From: Phorcus lineatus
Taxonomy: Eukaryota > Mollusca > Gastropoda > Trochida > Trochidae
DNA: 64,000 nucleotides
Direction of reading: 5' to 3'
Assembly (NCBI GenBank): GCA_921293015.1
Contig: OV121086.1
Span: forward strand, 37,633,194-37,697,193
Positions within the stretch are counted from its first letter, which is position 1. Each line of letters starts with the position of its first letter. Shown here one piece after another: positions 21,301 through 32,100 of the stretch. The notes under the pieces were generated by a model, which was not told the origin of the DNA, ran no database searches, and saw only the letters and a program-made list of their open reading frames with translations. Position numbers and translations under genes: made by a program.

Positions 21301-23177
21301 CCTTTTGAAATGATGATTCCTAGCCCAACGCTAAGACAAGACTTTGAAGGGCATTTAAAAGTGGCACACATAACAATAGAAAGATTTTATGGATAACCAC
21401 TTTTTCATTGCGAAAATCACCAGTAAAATTTGCATTTGTTTTTCAAAGGCTTTATTTGGCAGCTTGGGTTAGACAAGAGTAATTTAATTTTGTTAGTATG
21501 CCTTGAGCATTCATAAAATGATTATATAGATGTCCCGGTAATCATATGTAAATTATAAACACTGTTGATTTCTCTTCAGCTTGAGATGAGACTGGCAGAG
21601 AAGGAAGAGCAGTTACTTGAGAAGGATCTCATTTTCGATCAAGTCAACCGTCTTGCAGACCGTATCCGAGGCAAGGCGGAAACAGGGAAAGAAGATACAT
21701 TAGACTTAGCTAAGAAGGTGAGGTGATTCACGTAACTCATGAGTTCTAAGTCATTGCAAATACTTTATGAAAATTCTTCTTGTAAATTATATTGCATTAT
21801 CTAATACATAAATGACTGGAATTCATCGTAACCTGAACAGTAAATGATGAAAATAATTAAGAAGTACTGATAAGTACTGATCAATGAACTTATCTTATCC
21901 ACAGGTGAATGATGTCCAGTCGCGAATCAAAGAGACGACACGCAAGATGATGGCGCTAGTGTCAGAGCTCTCAATGAACCAGGCAAACGCGATGAAGATG
22001 CAACAAAGTCTCAGAATGAAGGAAGCTGACTTAGAGCAGTGTTACATGCGCATGGAGAAGGGAGAGCCGCCTAGTGAGGAAATAGAACAAGAGTGGCTGC
22101 GGCTCATCCGGGACGAGATGCGACGTCTTCAGGACAAGGATGACAGGAGAGCTGTGAGTAGCCATCTTGGATTTTGATTTATCCAAACACCTGCATTAAT
22201 TCTCTGGGTGTAACTGTCATAGACCAATGAATGAGAAATGAGTGATGGGTTTTATAGATTTTCTACTTCTGTATTGCAGTGGTCTGACGTTAAGGTGAAG
22301 ACGCTAACACTGTTATAAAGCAAGTGATGATATCTTGATAACGTTATTAGCATCTATAACAAAATGTCACACCATTGCAATAAAGAAGTTGAAAATCCAT
22401 AGAACTCTTTCTCATTCAACCAGACAACTTCTATATGCCTCTCAAAGAAGTATCATTGCAATAATTTTCTGGATTAGTAGCGAATGATTTTACCGTAATT
22501 AATTTCACAAGTAAACTAAGAGGAAACGTTGTTTTGAATATTTTGGTTATATCATCAATTTATCAAATGTTTAATCTGAGCGTAGGTATGCTTTAAACCT
22601 TCTTCTTTTGGTATTATTTTATGTATCATCATGATTTCAAACTTTATGTAAAAAATTTATGTTCAGGGTAAGGGCTGTTTGTAGCCATTATTGGTTCAAG
22701 TTTACGATGCAGCACATCTCTTCACATATAGAAAAAAGATAATTTGAAAACCTTTTTTCAAAATTCTGAAAACATATCAAACAAATTGAAAGTAATACTA
22801 AGACTAAAGTGGCGCTAGACGACCTGTCTAAGAACAGTTATGATGAAGGAGTCAACCGACTTCGAAACATGTAACGACACAATTCTGGCATTCTCGTGGA
22901 TAACTCTTGTGTCTTCCGGACAGGTCTCCCCTCCTCAAAATCTAAAGTAAATATCGTACTTCTGTGTTGCCAGGCTGAAGAAGAAGAAGAACAGTACAAG
23001 CTTGCAGGTGGTCTCTACACTACCGCCGAACCCCGTCCCAACGCCTACATCCCTGACGACGATAGCGAACTGCCTATTCCTAGACCCTATGGATCACACG
23101 CACCTTTCAAACCTAATGAAGCTGGCTCATCTATGAGACATATCAGGAAACCTGTCCCAAAACCAATTGAAATTTAA
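6379..23177 (+). CDS. CCDC146: Coiled-coil domain-containing protein 146, 19 exons
   Basis: Long, almost wholly coiled-coil protein. In vertebrates it is a centrosome/microtubule-associated protein needed for sperm flagella; that role is transferred from the family. CDS exons: 6379-6525, 7238-7320, 7541-7750, 8099-8156, 8339-8515, 8828-8901, 9182-9409, 10029-10215, 10489-10584, 10965-11090, 11424-11557, 12021-12185, 12758-12982, 13206-13270, 13874-14037, 14551-14679, 21580-21717, 21905-22153, 22974-23177. All junctions are GT/AG and all phases close, giving 952 aa, close to the ~955 aa human length. Family signatures include [11 protein letters not shown] in exon 2, [11 protein letters not shown] in exon 3, and the proline-rich C-terminus with HAPFKPNE and [13 protein letters not shown]. 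The ATG at 6379 opens an acidic leader ([12 protein letters not shown]) as in orthologues. Intron 16 (14680-21579) contains a whole DIRS retrotransposon, and intron 14 contains a SINE ending about 40 bp before exon 15. Confidence 0.95.
6641..6698 (+). repeat. SINE/LINE 3' tail fragment with ACTC repeats
   Basis: Sequence in CCDC146 intron 1 reads GGCTGAAATATTGCCC, then AAGCGGCGTTAAAC, then a run of ACTC units. This resembles 3' tails of short retroposons common in molluscan genomes. The tail box (GCGGCGTTAAAC) resembles the tail of the other SINE family in this window (GGCGTTAAACCCCATAT), but the terminal repeat is ACTC rather than ACCTC. No tRNA-like head is visible, so this is a 5'-truncated copy. 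Confidence 0.6.
13432..13832 (+). mobile_element. tRNA-derived SINE with duplicated 3' tail and three copies of its target site
   Basis: The body starts at 13441. A pol III A box (TAGCACAGTGG, 13451-13461) and a B-box-like GGTTCAGAGCT (13495-13505) mark a tRNA-derived head. The 3' tail reads GGCGTTAAACCCCATAT followed by ACCTC repeats. The 9-bp target AGTAATTTG occurs at 13432-13440, 13749-13757 and 13824-13832. The last ~75 bp (tail plus target copy) is therefore tandemly duplicated. The element lies in CCDC146 intron 14 and ends 41 bp before exon 15. Other members of the family are at 39597, 42080, 60893 and perhaps 61961. Confidence 0.85.
14719..14918 (+). repeat. DIRS left inverted terminal repeat (200 bp)
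   Basis: By eye this is the exact reverse complement of 20955-21154 over 200 bp, beginning GGATCCTCCTTGGGG and ending ACTTATCAATCT. It is preceded by a 15-bp left extension (14704-14718) that is absent from the right end but copied in the internal complementary region. Confidence 0.95.
14919..15508 (+). other. DIRS leader between left repeat and ORF1
   Basis: Non-repeated sequence between the left terminal repeat and ORF1. It contains a short open frame starting at ATG 15150 in good Kozak context (ACAAACATGG), about 52 codons, with no recognisable domain. No canonical donor in it joins in phase to the candidate acceptor TTACAG at 15533-15538 ahead of the cysteine cluster. Its role, leader or upstream ORF, is unknown. 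Confidence 0.5.
15509..17392 (+). pseudogene. DIRS ORF1 (gag-like), interrupted by an in-frame TAG
   Basis: One reading frame is open from 15509 to 17392 except for TAG at 16556-16558. It is read as a gag-like protein of roughly 620 residues broken into 349 and 239+ residue parts. The N-terminal part has a cysteine cluster (CVDC, then CLPC, then CAVC with a further C three residues on) that looks zinc-binding, followed by a Pro/Gly/Ser-rich acidic segment. The second part, from about 16670, is more ordered and ends in a Gly/Lys-rich basic tail suited to nucleic-acid binding. No in-frame ATG precedes the cysteine cluster: TTG 15509 follows a stop, and the first ATG is at 15713. The start is thus unusual or needs splicing. 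Whether the TAG is a disabling mutation or is read through cannot be told from one copy. Confidence 0.75.
17232..19547 (+). CDS. DIRS ORF2: reverse transcriptase, RNase H and methylase-like domain
   Basis: Frame open from GTG 17232, with the first in-frame ATG at 17457; it overlaps the end of ORF1. The reverse transcriptase is recognised from [17 protein letters not shown], the [14 protein letters not shown] palm motif, [13 protein letters not shown] and the YLDDWL catalytic motif. RNase H follows, with [27 protein letters not shown] and RADALSRR supplying its acidic residues. The C-terminal VDLFAS and AFPPTPLI segment corresponds to the adenine-methylase-like domain found after RNase H in DIRS elements; assigning it as methylase-like is from family knowledge. 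The product would be about 697 residues from the ATG. No frameshift or internal stop was seen. It overlaps the recombinase ORF by 238 bp. Confidence 0.92.
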   Translation: MVRRPKSSNGGSLLSTRALAREVIQGRRARAGRASSLRASSLFGGKGAPTRAPNPSPARAGDLPGGRSAAGSRDPMPLSRVGDLPGGQSAAGSRDPVSLSRAPSGGQTVQLPVGMGESHVQPLGPVHTQGRAFASLEAWATAHPGASLPGEGRSPPCRGRSTARQSGYRGCSIGPGRDGYYSTYFLVTKKDGGYRPILNLKYLNKMLEVPSFKMETLRSVIASVEAGDWLSSIDLKDAYLHVPMHPQFKQYLRFAFDGVCFQFRVLPFGIATAPRVFTKLMLIPAQVARSQGRCCHPYLDDWLIRALTRALNQEATQDILNILVRLGWIINLKKSDLDPTQDLVFLGARFDTARGTVSLAPDRVGKVVQTTQHFLQSPDHSARTWLRLLGNMAATVDVVWRARLRMRPVQQALAGLWSHAESLERSVSIPGWLTTHLEWWLKEDNLSRGLPLEAPLPTVTVQTDASLSGWGGVLGDHSASGLWSLDESRMHINVLELRAVRNVFKHFLRLIQGQAVRLEMDNQTAMTYIAKQGGTVSPALLQEAWQFLLWCDQYNVRVTPVYLPGVDNVRADALSRRILAPYEWMLHREIFGLISQLYGSFQVDLFASGVTNQTPVFCSRIPDPKALASDAFAIDWTGRVLWAFPPTPLIPRVLLQLGRQPPQLLVLMTPLWTAQSWFPSVLRYLVQPPLLLPCLPDLLTQEGAPHPNPRVQWVAWPLSGIASRRAVFLHELQTQYWLRGGIQRTFNTRIDGPAMRAGVAIEGYSIPFLRV
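17413..17538 (+). repeat. 63-bp in-frame tandem duplication at the start of ORF2
   Basis: Two adjacent 63-bp copies (about 17413-17475 and 17476-17538) encode GDLPGG[RQ]SAAGSRDP followed by MPLS or VSLS. They lie just after the ORF1 stop and before the reverse transcriptase core, in a region with no expected catalytic role, so the duplication adds 21 residues of linker without breaking the frame. Confidence 0.85.
19310..20446 (+). CDS. DIRS ORF3: tyrosine recombinase (integrase)
   Basis: This frame is open far upstream (from 17741), but the recombinase begins with ATG 19310, giving 378 aa. An N-terminal SAM-like DNA-binding segment ([12 protein letters not shown] and [14 protein letters not shown]) is followed by the catalytic domain. 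Catalytic residues are visible in order: Arg in [10 protein letters not shown], the HSVR box, the Trp of [13 protein letters not shown], and the nucleophilic Tyr in that motif. It would integrate the circular DNA intermediate without target duplication, consistent with the single shared A at the ends. All key residues are present and there is no stop, so the enzyme looks intact. Confidence 0.93.
   Translation: MSARSADAGGGATPEPQGSVGGLASVRNRLQESGIPARVADTILASRRDSTNVQYEDRWACYARWCGNRGLLDPFSAGLVPVLEFLQSRLDDGLAASTVRGYSTAIAAFHIPVDGALLGSHPMVQRFLAGVDRIRPPVRRISPTWELAKVLDWLSGPSFRDLSTVSLQLLTWKTAFLVAVTSGRRVGDIHAMSSDPELTVFHKDRVSIRLPDSYRPKVDHSFHVSAPIELPAMLQPAASGARSAQPHILDVRRTLKQYLKRTKEIRKDKQLFCCYGGNKAGLAATKQTISRWIVSAICLGYIHKGLQPPEGLKAHSVRAVATSKAYTAALPIEEICSAAVWSRPSTFIRHYQLDKHSSERARVGKVVLSSGQSRTPSN
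20821..20918 (-). repeat. DIRS internal complementary region
   Basis: 20821-20865 is the complement of the element's left end and 20865-20918 the complement of its right end, joined at T20865. In the DIRS model this region templates completion of the ends and circle formation after reverse transcription. It follows the recombinase ORF, as in canonical DIRS1 elements, and fixes the element boundaries to a single base. Confidence 0.92.
20955..21154 (-). repeat. DIRS right inverted terminal repeat (200 bp)
   Basis: Reverse complement of the left repeat with no mismatch found by eye. It is followed by a 37-bp right extension (21155-21191) ending in GTTTGTTCGA, which is also copied in the internal complementary region. 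Both repeats being intact argues that the insertion is young. Confidence 0.95.
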
Positions 23178-24509
23178 ACAATTTTGTTCATGATTTTTTT
23201 TTATGTTTCAAATATCTGAATGAATGTTTGGTGCTTTTAATGGATTTGTTTAACTGAGGTGAAGTTAGTAAAGTAGATTCAAGTTTGATAACAATTTTTT
23301 TTAATTATATAAAAATTAAATTAATGTGTTCAGTATACTAGTGTCAATTCTAATGAAAAATGACAGCTTCAGATATATTTAGTTTGATGGCTAAATATGA
23401 GTTTCCATATCTTTTTTTACATTAAATACAAATAAGTCACTGTATGTTTCATATTATATTGTAATTCATGAGTCAATAATGGTGAATGATGACTAAGTAA
23501 ACTATGTTTGGACTTTTATGGACTCATACGAATAACTATTTCATTAAGTACATTGATTAAAAAGACTAATGTGATCATAACAATTTTTTAACAAAATACT
23601 TGGGGAGATTGAATATAAATTGAAAATATAATCAGAAGTTGACATTGGCACCCTAAAATGTTTTAAGGTACAGTTGTGTTTTATTTGCTCTTAGTTTCCA
23701 AAGTATATTGTCAGTTCTATGTGGTTTAATGTAATGTTGTGAAATATCACCAGTATTACCCTAAATAATGTATGTGTACCTGTTGTACTTATTTCCAAGA
23801 ACAAGCCAAAAACCTTGCAACTGCTCACTGTTAATTTTTATGCAACACTGTGATGTTAAAAGAAGTCAGTTATTTTCAATTTGTCGAATTTGCAAGAACC
23901 ACAAACTCTGTCCCCTTAAAAACTAAGACTAAGGGTTGCTCAGTAACTCATAGTCACAACATCTAGTTACTATTATTAAAAGCTTCAAAAAATTCAAAGG
24001 ATGTTTACAAGTGGCTCAAGTCACATGGTTACTGGTAAATCCATGTAAATTCCCAATTTTCGGGTATATCCGTTTTCTGCAAACTGGATACAATGTTTAA
24101 AAGCAAGCATTCAACCTTTTAACAAGCAAACTTTCAGGGGACCTAATAATTGCTATCACTTTTAGAAGTGTCTGGCTTGTGTATTGTAATAATGTTAATC
24201 ACATTCCAAATCCTAAACCTACCCTTTGTGCCTCCAACCTTTGTCAGCATTATATCCCTGCTTCCCCACTCTACCAAAACCATTGTTGTATTAATTGTTG
24301 GTCAAAACTGTGATCCCTGTTTATATATATTTATAAAGTATTTAACTTGTTTTTTTAATATTTTCTAAAATCTTGTTTTATGTACCATTCCAATGCTGCA
24401 TGTACCTGAAGTCCGAAGAGAAATATGTCATATGAGGTCACAAACACATTGAAGTCAAAAGTTTTTTCAGATATGCATGCTTTGGAGCAAAGTTGATGTC
24501 ATGGTGATA

Positions 24510-24532
24510 AATAAAAGTATTTAATGAATAAA
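24510..24532 (+). terminator. Candidate CCDC146 polyadenylation signals
   Basis: Two AATAAA hexamers (24510-24515 and 24527-24532) lie about 1.3 kb after the CCDC146 stop codon, in AT-rich sequence without another gene. They are the clearest candidates for the transcript end, though other AT-rich sites exist. Confidence 0.45.
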
Positions 24533-26115
24533 TTTGAAAACTGTTTAATGTTTTTTATTCTTTTTACTGATAATATGAAAATGTAAATAAAATGCTACCC
24601 AATTTATTTGTGTTTGGTGTCTTGTTTATTAGCTGTGATATTGATGAAAGCCAATGATTTTTGGCTAACACTAAGAATTTTGTATCAAACCCAAATGAAA
24701 TCCAATGACCTGACACTGACTGAAAGTCAATTATGGCTGAAGAAAGACCTGACAGCAGTCTTAATTAGATGAAAAGTAAAAAGAAATGTCCTTCAAATCT
24801 ACCTAAATCGGAACACCTCTTTCAACTCACTTAAGTTTTTGTGATTAATTTTAACAGCCAGTCAAACTATGTCAAAGGTCAGCTGAATGTATCAAACAGT
24901 AAACTCTCTTACATTTAATAAAGGATTGATTATTAGATTCCTATTTTAATCTAGTAAAATAGTTTCTTACATCTTACATCACATTCAGTTTTCTCAACAG
25001 TACATAGGTAACAAACTAAATGCTCTAGTTGAAACATTTTCAGTGATTGCACGACTGTCTTTGTCTGCAACATACAGTATTCTGCATTTCTAGCCAACAA
25101 ACTCACAGCCCACTAGATGTAACATTGGGTGGAAAGAAATGATGAGTGTATATCCTCTGTTGGGATAGAATGATAAAAACTTTAGAGTCGGTAAACAAAA
25201 AAGCCAATTAGCAAACAGCAATTGATGAACATGACAAATACCATATGATTACAAAAAATGCAAAAAGTATATATATTTACATCGTTTATTGATCAATTAA
25301 AATGAAAATAATCTGTATTTTCAATCAGTTAGATAACGTTTAGATAGCTTTTTCAATTATTTGACGCCCTCATAGTCATGAAGCAAGGATTTGAATAGGT
25401 CTATACACGTCCTTGCATGAAGTAATAGGATGACAATGTAAGAGAAATATGATTATGGAGGTGATCTGAAAACTTCATAATTTAAACTGATTTTTTAAAT
25501 ATTTAAATTATTTGGGGAAATATTTATGGAATATTTGACATTATTCCTTGAATACCATGTACTGGATCTCATCTCGTTAAATAGAAATGTCAAATATCAA
25601 AATTTCCTTGTTTATGCATAAGATTATATAAAATGATAGAGATTAACTTTTATCATTCCAAATATAAGTACAAATTGAAATTGTAAGACAAATCAATTAC
25701 CATATTATAAATAAATACCGAAATCCCAATAAGGTTTGACATGAAATCAATTGTAATATTCTCATTCTAAAAGAAGACTTTGGCAAGTCTAACAACATGA
25801 TGCAAGAGCTAGAAAGGGGATACATCTGTGGTGCTTGAAATTTACCTTTTTGATTCGATGAAAAGATATATTGTTTTGTCACGGAATTGTTTTTTAAAAA
25901 AATAGCATAAATAAATGAATTGTATTGAAGACAAGAATTGACATTTTTTATTCCACTATCAATTCTGAAATATTTACATCACATTGGTATACAATGACCG
26001 CTCCCTTCCAAGTGTTCTTGTATGCGCAGGCGCTAAGGAATCCACGTTGGGCACCGGTGTAAAGAAAGTGGGAAGATAAAGGCGAAGTCGTTATTCGACG
26101 TTTATTTCTGTCATA
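24533..26115. other. Intergenic region between CCDC146 and SARS1
   Basis: AT-rich DNA without a recognised exon, RNA gene or transposon. The last 150 bp before the SARS1 ATG becomes more GC-rich (CGCAGGCGCTAAGG, GGCACCGG), suggesting a TATA-less promoter and 5' UTR for the synthetase gene, but no defined element is identifiable. Confidence 0.5.
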
Positions 26116-29100
26116 ATGGTGTTGGATATTGAACTTTTCCGCGCTGATAAAGGCGGAAATCCCGATAAGATCAAGGAAAATCAAGCCAAACGATTTAAAG
26201 ATGTAACTTTGGTTGACAAAGTCGTCGAACACGACACAGCATGGAGAAAATGTAAGTTATGTTTTCATGTATTTTGACACATGGCACTAATGACGGGAGG
26301 GTTGGCGATAAATCATTTGCAGTGTTTACAGCTTGACAGTTTTAGTGTTTATGAGGCAGAGTTATGATTTATTATTTATTATCATTTGATATTTCTATTC
26401 TTATAAAATCAAAAGGTAAAGTGAAAGTAAACACCTTACACCAAGTTGCATCACCTAATTTAATCAAATATTTTTTACAACTCTCCAAACAAAACAGTTT
26501 GAACACATAGATAATCTGTACTGTACTGTACATTTTGACACTTTGTAGGTTAATATTTCTGTCAACTTTTTTAACTGCCCAAGTCTAGTCAGGGTTTGAT
26601 TGACCAGGTATCTTAGACAGCTTTAAAACAGGCTTGTAAATGCAATGTTCATAAGTAATCAAATAAAAGAAATCAGCTTGCATCAGTCTTCATGTTAGAA
26701 AAAAGGCTTTTTCAATCTACCATTGAAGTGATTTGATGGGGGCATATTGTTTACTTTTTTGCAAGTACCAACTATATTTTCTTTCATTACCCTCGTGTTA
26801 CCTATTTCCGTGGTAATAAGAAATAATCTTCTATAAGTGTTATTGCCGATAATGTCAAACATCCTGAACATCATAAAGTGATATAGTACATACTTTTCAA
26901 CTAGTTAATGTTAAACAAACAGTTGTTTTACCCTTTTGATAAATCTTGTTCACATTTTAAAAACAGATGCAAATTGTTATTAATTTATTTGGTGTCACCT
27001 GTTTTCATGGTAATTCTATTATGTAAAATTATGAGAATACAACACATGCAACAACTCCAATTTTTACTTTTTTTCAAACACAGATCGATACTGTACAATA
27101 GCATTTAAATTGATGTTGACATATGTTTAAAATATTTACAGGGTCATTGAATTATTTCACTTTTATAGATAATTATCATAAAATGACTTATTTCTGGTAA
27201 TGTAAAGAAATCATGAGGCTGCTTACAGTATATTTAATATAAGAAAATCTTCTTGTCACCAAATACCTTGCATTAAACGTAGTTTAAGATTTAATATTAG
27301 TAAGCAAAGCAAAGTTTAACTTTGCAAGAGATAACTTGCTTTCACTGCACCGGAAAATCATACAAAATAGCCAAAAATATATAAGAATCAACCTTTCTAT
27401 GATTCCATATATTTATTAGTAGAACTGGTATTATACTCAAAAGTCAGGTGATTCAGGATTAGAGTAACATGGGTTTACTGGAGAACATTGTTTGAAAAAT
27501 TATACATGTATTGTATTTTTAAAAATCAACCATAAATGTTGTCCAAAAAAGATGTTATGTGAAAAGCATGAAATTTCATTTGATTTTCTTCACTGAAATG
27601 AATCAATGAATAGATTGATGAAATAGTGATCATTTCCTTCTTGGGTCAATGCAGAACAACTGGTGAATAAAATAAGTGCTAACATGTCTGGGTGCAGTAA
27701 GGGGTTAGAGAGAATAGACATCTTTTGCAAATACCACGAAAACAGGTGACCCATGAAAACAGGTTACTCCAGGGTATGATTTGGCATGCATTTTCATTTA
27801 TGAATAGAATTACATCACATCTACACACTGTGTAGAAAATTCAACGTTTGGTATTCCAGCTACGGAAAAGATAATTAAGCCATATAAATGGTCTGAGATT
27901 GATTGTAGAATAACAAACGTATTTATATAATCTAAGTGTTGATTCACAGTTGAATAGAAATATCTTTCACATGAGGAAGCAACCTACGTTAAGCGAGGCC
28001 AGATTATCATTATTGACCAGTCGATATAATTTGTTGGTGCGGTATTCACTCTTAACTATGATATCACAAAATGTGCCATGTAGATAAAACGTAAGTTACT
28101 GTGATGTTTGAACTCAAAAAAAAAAAATAAGAATACATCAACATGTTAGCAAACTAGATAATTTTCATATAAAATTCATATTCAATAATGAATGCATGCT
28201 AGGTGTATGAATTACATGTGTGAGTGTTATGCACACATTATAAAAGCGGCGGTGGCTCTATGAAGCATATTGTCAAATGATATTAAAAGCACTTTATTCT
28301 ACAATTGTTATGTGACAAAGAATAGCGGCTTGTATACATGTGCATTCCAACAGGATTGTTATTTCATGGCCATTTAGGAGTTGCCCAAATATTTCATTAC
28401 TGTGCACGGATTGAATGACTATTCAATGGGTTATCAATACCTTAGCCCATACATGATTCTTCTTGTGCTGTATATTTGTCACAAGAGACTCACTTTATTG
28501 AATTGAATACACAAGATCTTGCAGTTTAGTGACTTGAATGAACAAGTGCTTTGATAAATAATTAATGCAAGATGCATGAATTACAGACATGGGCGTATCT
28601 CTATCAAGCATTTTTCCAATGAGGAAAAAACATGTACATGCTAATTCTGTATATATTATAATGGAATTTCCAATTGATAGTTCATGACAAAAGTCTAAAA
28701 TGATACTTTGAAGAATAAAAGGTTAAATCAAAAAGGAACATTTCATAGCCACAATTTATTTAGTATTTATCAACAAATAAATGTCAAGAATTACGCTTTC
28801 TCTTGTTTAGTCTTAGATATTTGAAATCAATGCGTTTACTGATCAAATATATCTAACAGTGTTAGAAAAGTGATAACTCTATCTACACAAGACTGCAGTC
28901 ATAACATAATGTGTTTTAAAAGTGTCTATTATCCACTTCCAATGAAGAATTAAAAATTCTGTATAAACTTCTTACAATCCTCCTAATGTGTTCGTCTAAA
29001 AAACGTGTTATATATTTTAATAAATACTGGTATTTTCTATGAAAACACTATAATTGTTTCCTATCATGAAGACTGAGGGAGCTTCTCATTTAAGATATGC

Positions 29101-32100
29101 TATTCTTCTTTGATTGATGCTAAACTGATTGCACAAATTGGGTATAATGTAATACAATAGGATGCACATATGCAGCTCTCGCCAAATAAGAGGTGCATTC
29201 AATTAACACACATAAGCATCTCTTGCTGTGAGAAACTGCTACTTAACGGATGCTTTTATGCAGATCTCACTGAGATCTGATTGGTTTGACGCATATGTGC
29301 GGCTCTTAGTGTCGATGAGTTACTAAAAAATTTAATCAAAATTTTCAACTGTTTAGCAGACATTCTTTGAGTACATAAATCTTTATTCTATTTCTGTTTA
29401 CAAAATGGCCACAAGATAAACTCAAATTGTTGTCAAATCTCAACAGAATACTCGTTGTTACAGATACCTCTGATTGCAAAATAAATTTCATAGAAAAAAA
29501 TCAGTAAGTTTTGTAACTCCTTTCTGTTAATTTTAAAAAACAAAATAAGATCAAATCTGAATAAATGAACAAGAAAGTTGAAAGTTGCTTGGAATGTATT
29601 GATACTGAATGGCGAATGAGTAACTGACCTCCCAGGATTACATAACACTGTGGGAGGAATATGTCAAAATGAAACTGTACATTAGTTTTATTGTTCTCTC
29701 CAGATTTGATAGATATGAAAACCTCTTACACAAAAATGGTTTGATTTGGTTGTTAAACACGCTTGTTCATAGTCTGTTACGAAATAATAATAAGAAAAGA
29801 CAGGAGAAATGATTAAAATTTGCTGATAATGTTTTAAATGCAGCACCTATTTGGAATGCAGCCCAAACTTGAAATTACTTGATTTCATGATGATTTTTGT
29901 GTTCTTTCAAGGATCTCATGACCTATAATGTTATTATTGATTATTTAACCATTTAGATATCTGCTGTATAACCATTGTTATTGGCTCCGCTGGATGTTAC
30001 AGAGAATTAGACATTGTCATTAGAATCCCTTGATTACTCTTACTCACATATTGTAAAATGAGACTTCATTTTATTCGTAAACACACATTCAGTATTCCAA
30101 CTAAAAAACATGTAAACAATGCTGCACTTTTGTGAACTGGAAAGAGTATTGTACTAGCGATGAAATCAATTTTACATTGGAGATTGTGACTCTACTTTTG
30201 AAACATTTGCCTTCAATTTGAGGGGGTAGCTTCATAATTGCAGCATTGTATTGACAATGTTTTGCAGTTGGCTGACTAATCAATAGAAATCAGGCCCCCC
30301 TGAGTAATTGAAGGAAATGCATCAAATTTGAAGGAAAACAGTGCATAATAGAAGGGAAAGCTTCCCAAATGGTAGGAAACGCAGCTTAATCGCGAAACAA
30401 ACACGTCAATATCGGTGAAACGCGGTAATATCAGAGATTTTCCGTCCATATCGGAAGCAACCCGATCCCACTTACGAAGGAACAACGGTAGACTTCGGAA
30501 GGAACACGGTAATTTCGGTGAATTCTCGGTCGACAGCGGAAGCAAACGCATCTCAAAATGGCTACGAATCTGCAGCCTCCAGAGTTTCGATGAGTGTTGT
30601 TTATATGTTTTACTGTGTGATTTTTAGATGTATTTTGTTCTACATGCTTGCATTGAAAGCGCAATTGAACAAGGAAACGATGGAGTTGTAGAGTTTTGTA
30701 ATGAAATTGAGTAGTTACGGCGTTACTCGCATAGAGTATAGGGTTTGTTTACATCAGTCAGATGAAGCCGTATCGCTAACGCTATCATCGATCCGCGTCT
30801 GTGATTGCGTTTACCTGAGGTTATATATATTTTGAAATGTAAATATACAAGATACTCGCCAATAATTTTCTATTTTGTAGTAAAGTATTTATGAAACGCA
30901 GGTCTCAAGAATCTAAATTCCCGAAATCGATCAATACGACAAAGGGAAGTAACTCTTTTTTAGTTGAATTAGGCGAACTGCCGCTAACTCGTGAAATAAT
31001 CAACAAGTGGTTGAAAAGCGATTTCGAGATAATTCCAAACACGATCCCTAATATATGGGATATTTAAATGGTCAAACGAAACAAGGTCAAAGAAGTGCGG
31101 CATATGGAGCGACACGTTAACAAAACATGAAATGTTACTTTTCGATATATAGCTTCATTGTACAAAAACGAAAGTTAGATTTACACGTGATACATATGTA
31201 CTCACAAAATTCACATACATATTTCCAAAACTTATAAAAAAATATAACCCGGAAAGTCTGATGCAGGTACACGCAATCACAGACGCGGATCGATGATAGC
31301 GTTAGCGATACGGCTTCATCTGACTGATGTAAACAAACCCTATACTCTATGCGAGTAACGCCGTAACTACTCAATTTCATTACAAAACTCTACAACTCCA
31401 TCGTTTCCTTGTTCAATTGCGCTTTCAATGCAAGCATGTAGAACAAAATACATCTAAAAATCACACAGTAAAACATATAAACAACACTCATCGAAACTGG
31501 AGGCTGCAGATTCGTAGCCATTTTGAGATGCGTTTGCTTCCGCTGTCGACCGAGAATTCACCGAAATTACCGTGTTCCTTCCGAAGTCTACCGTTGTTCC
31601 TTCGTAAGTGGGATCGGGTTGCTTCCGATATGGACGGAAAATCTCTGATATTACCGCGTTTCACCGATATTGACGTGTTTGTTTCGCGATTAAGCTGCGT
31701 TTCCTACCATTTGGGAAGCTTTCCCTTCTATTATGCACTGTTTTCCTTCAAATTTGATGCATTTCCTTCAATTACTCAGGGGGGCCTGGAAATTGTAGGC
31801 TAGAAAGGAACCTATTATGGTTAAGCAATAGTGTGATGTAATAGTCAGATGCTATTCTTGCTTTTATCATTAAATCTTATTTCATTTTTCTAAATTTTAG
31901 TGAGATTTCGTGCAGATTTGCTGAACAAATTAAAGAATATGGCCAGCAAGGTTATTGGAGAAAAAATGAAGGTATGACTTTGACAAAATTGTTTCTCAAC
32001 TACTGATATGATCATGACATTTTTTCCTTTTTAGATTCAATACAGTATGAAAATGTAAATAAAGGTTTAAATGTTACTTAATTACAACTTGAATTTTATC

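Noticed and set aside
30415..31803. Open frames of 70-128 codons in the foldback arms
   Set aside because: Mirror-image frames in inverted arms with no recognisable protein family; the lengths reflect the unusual base composition.
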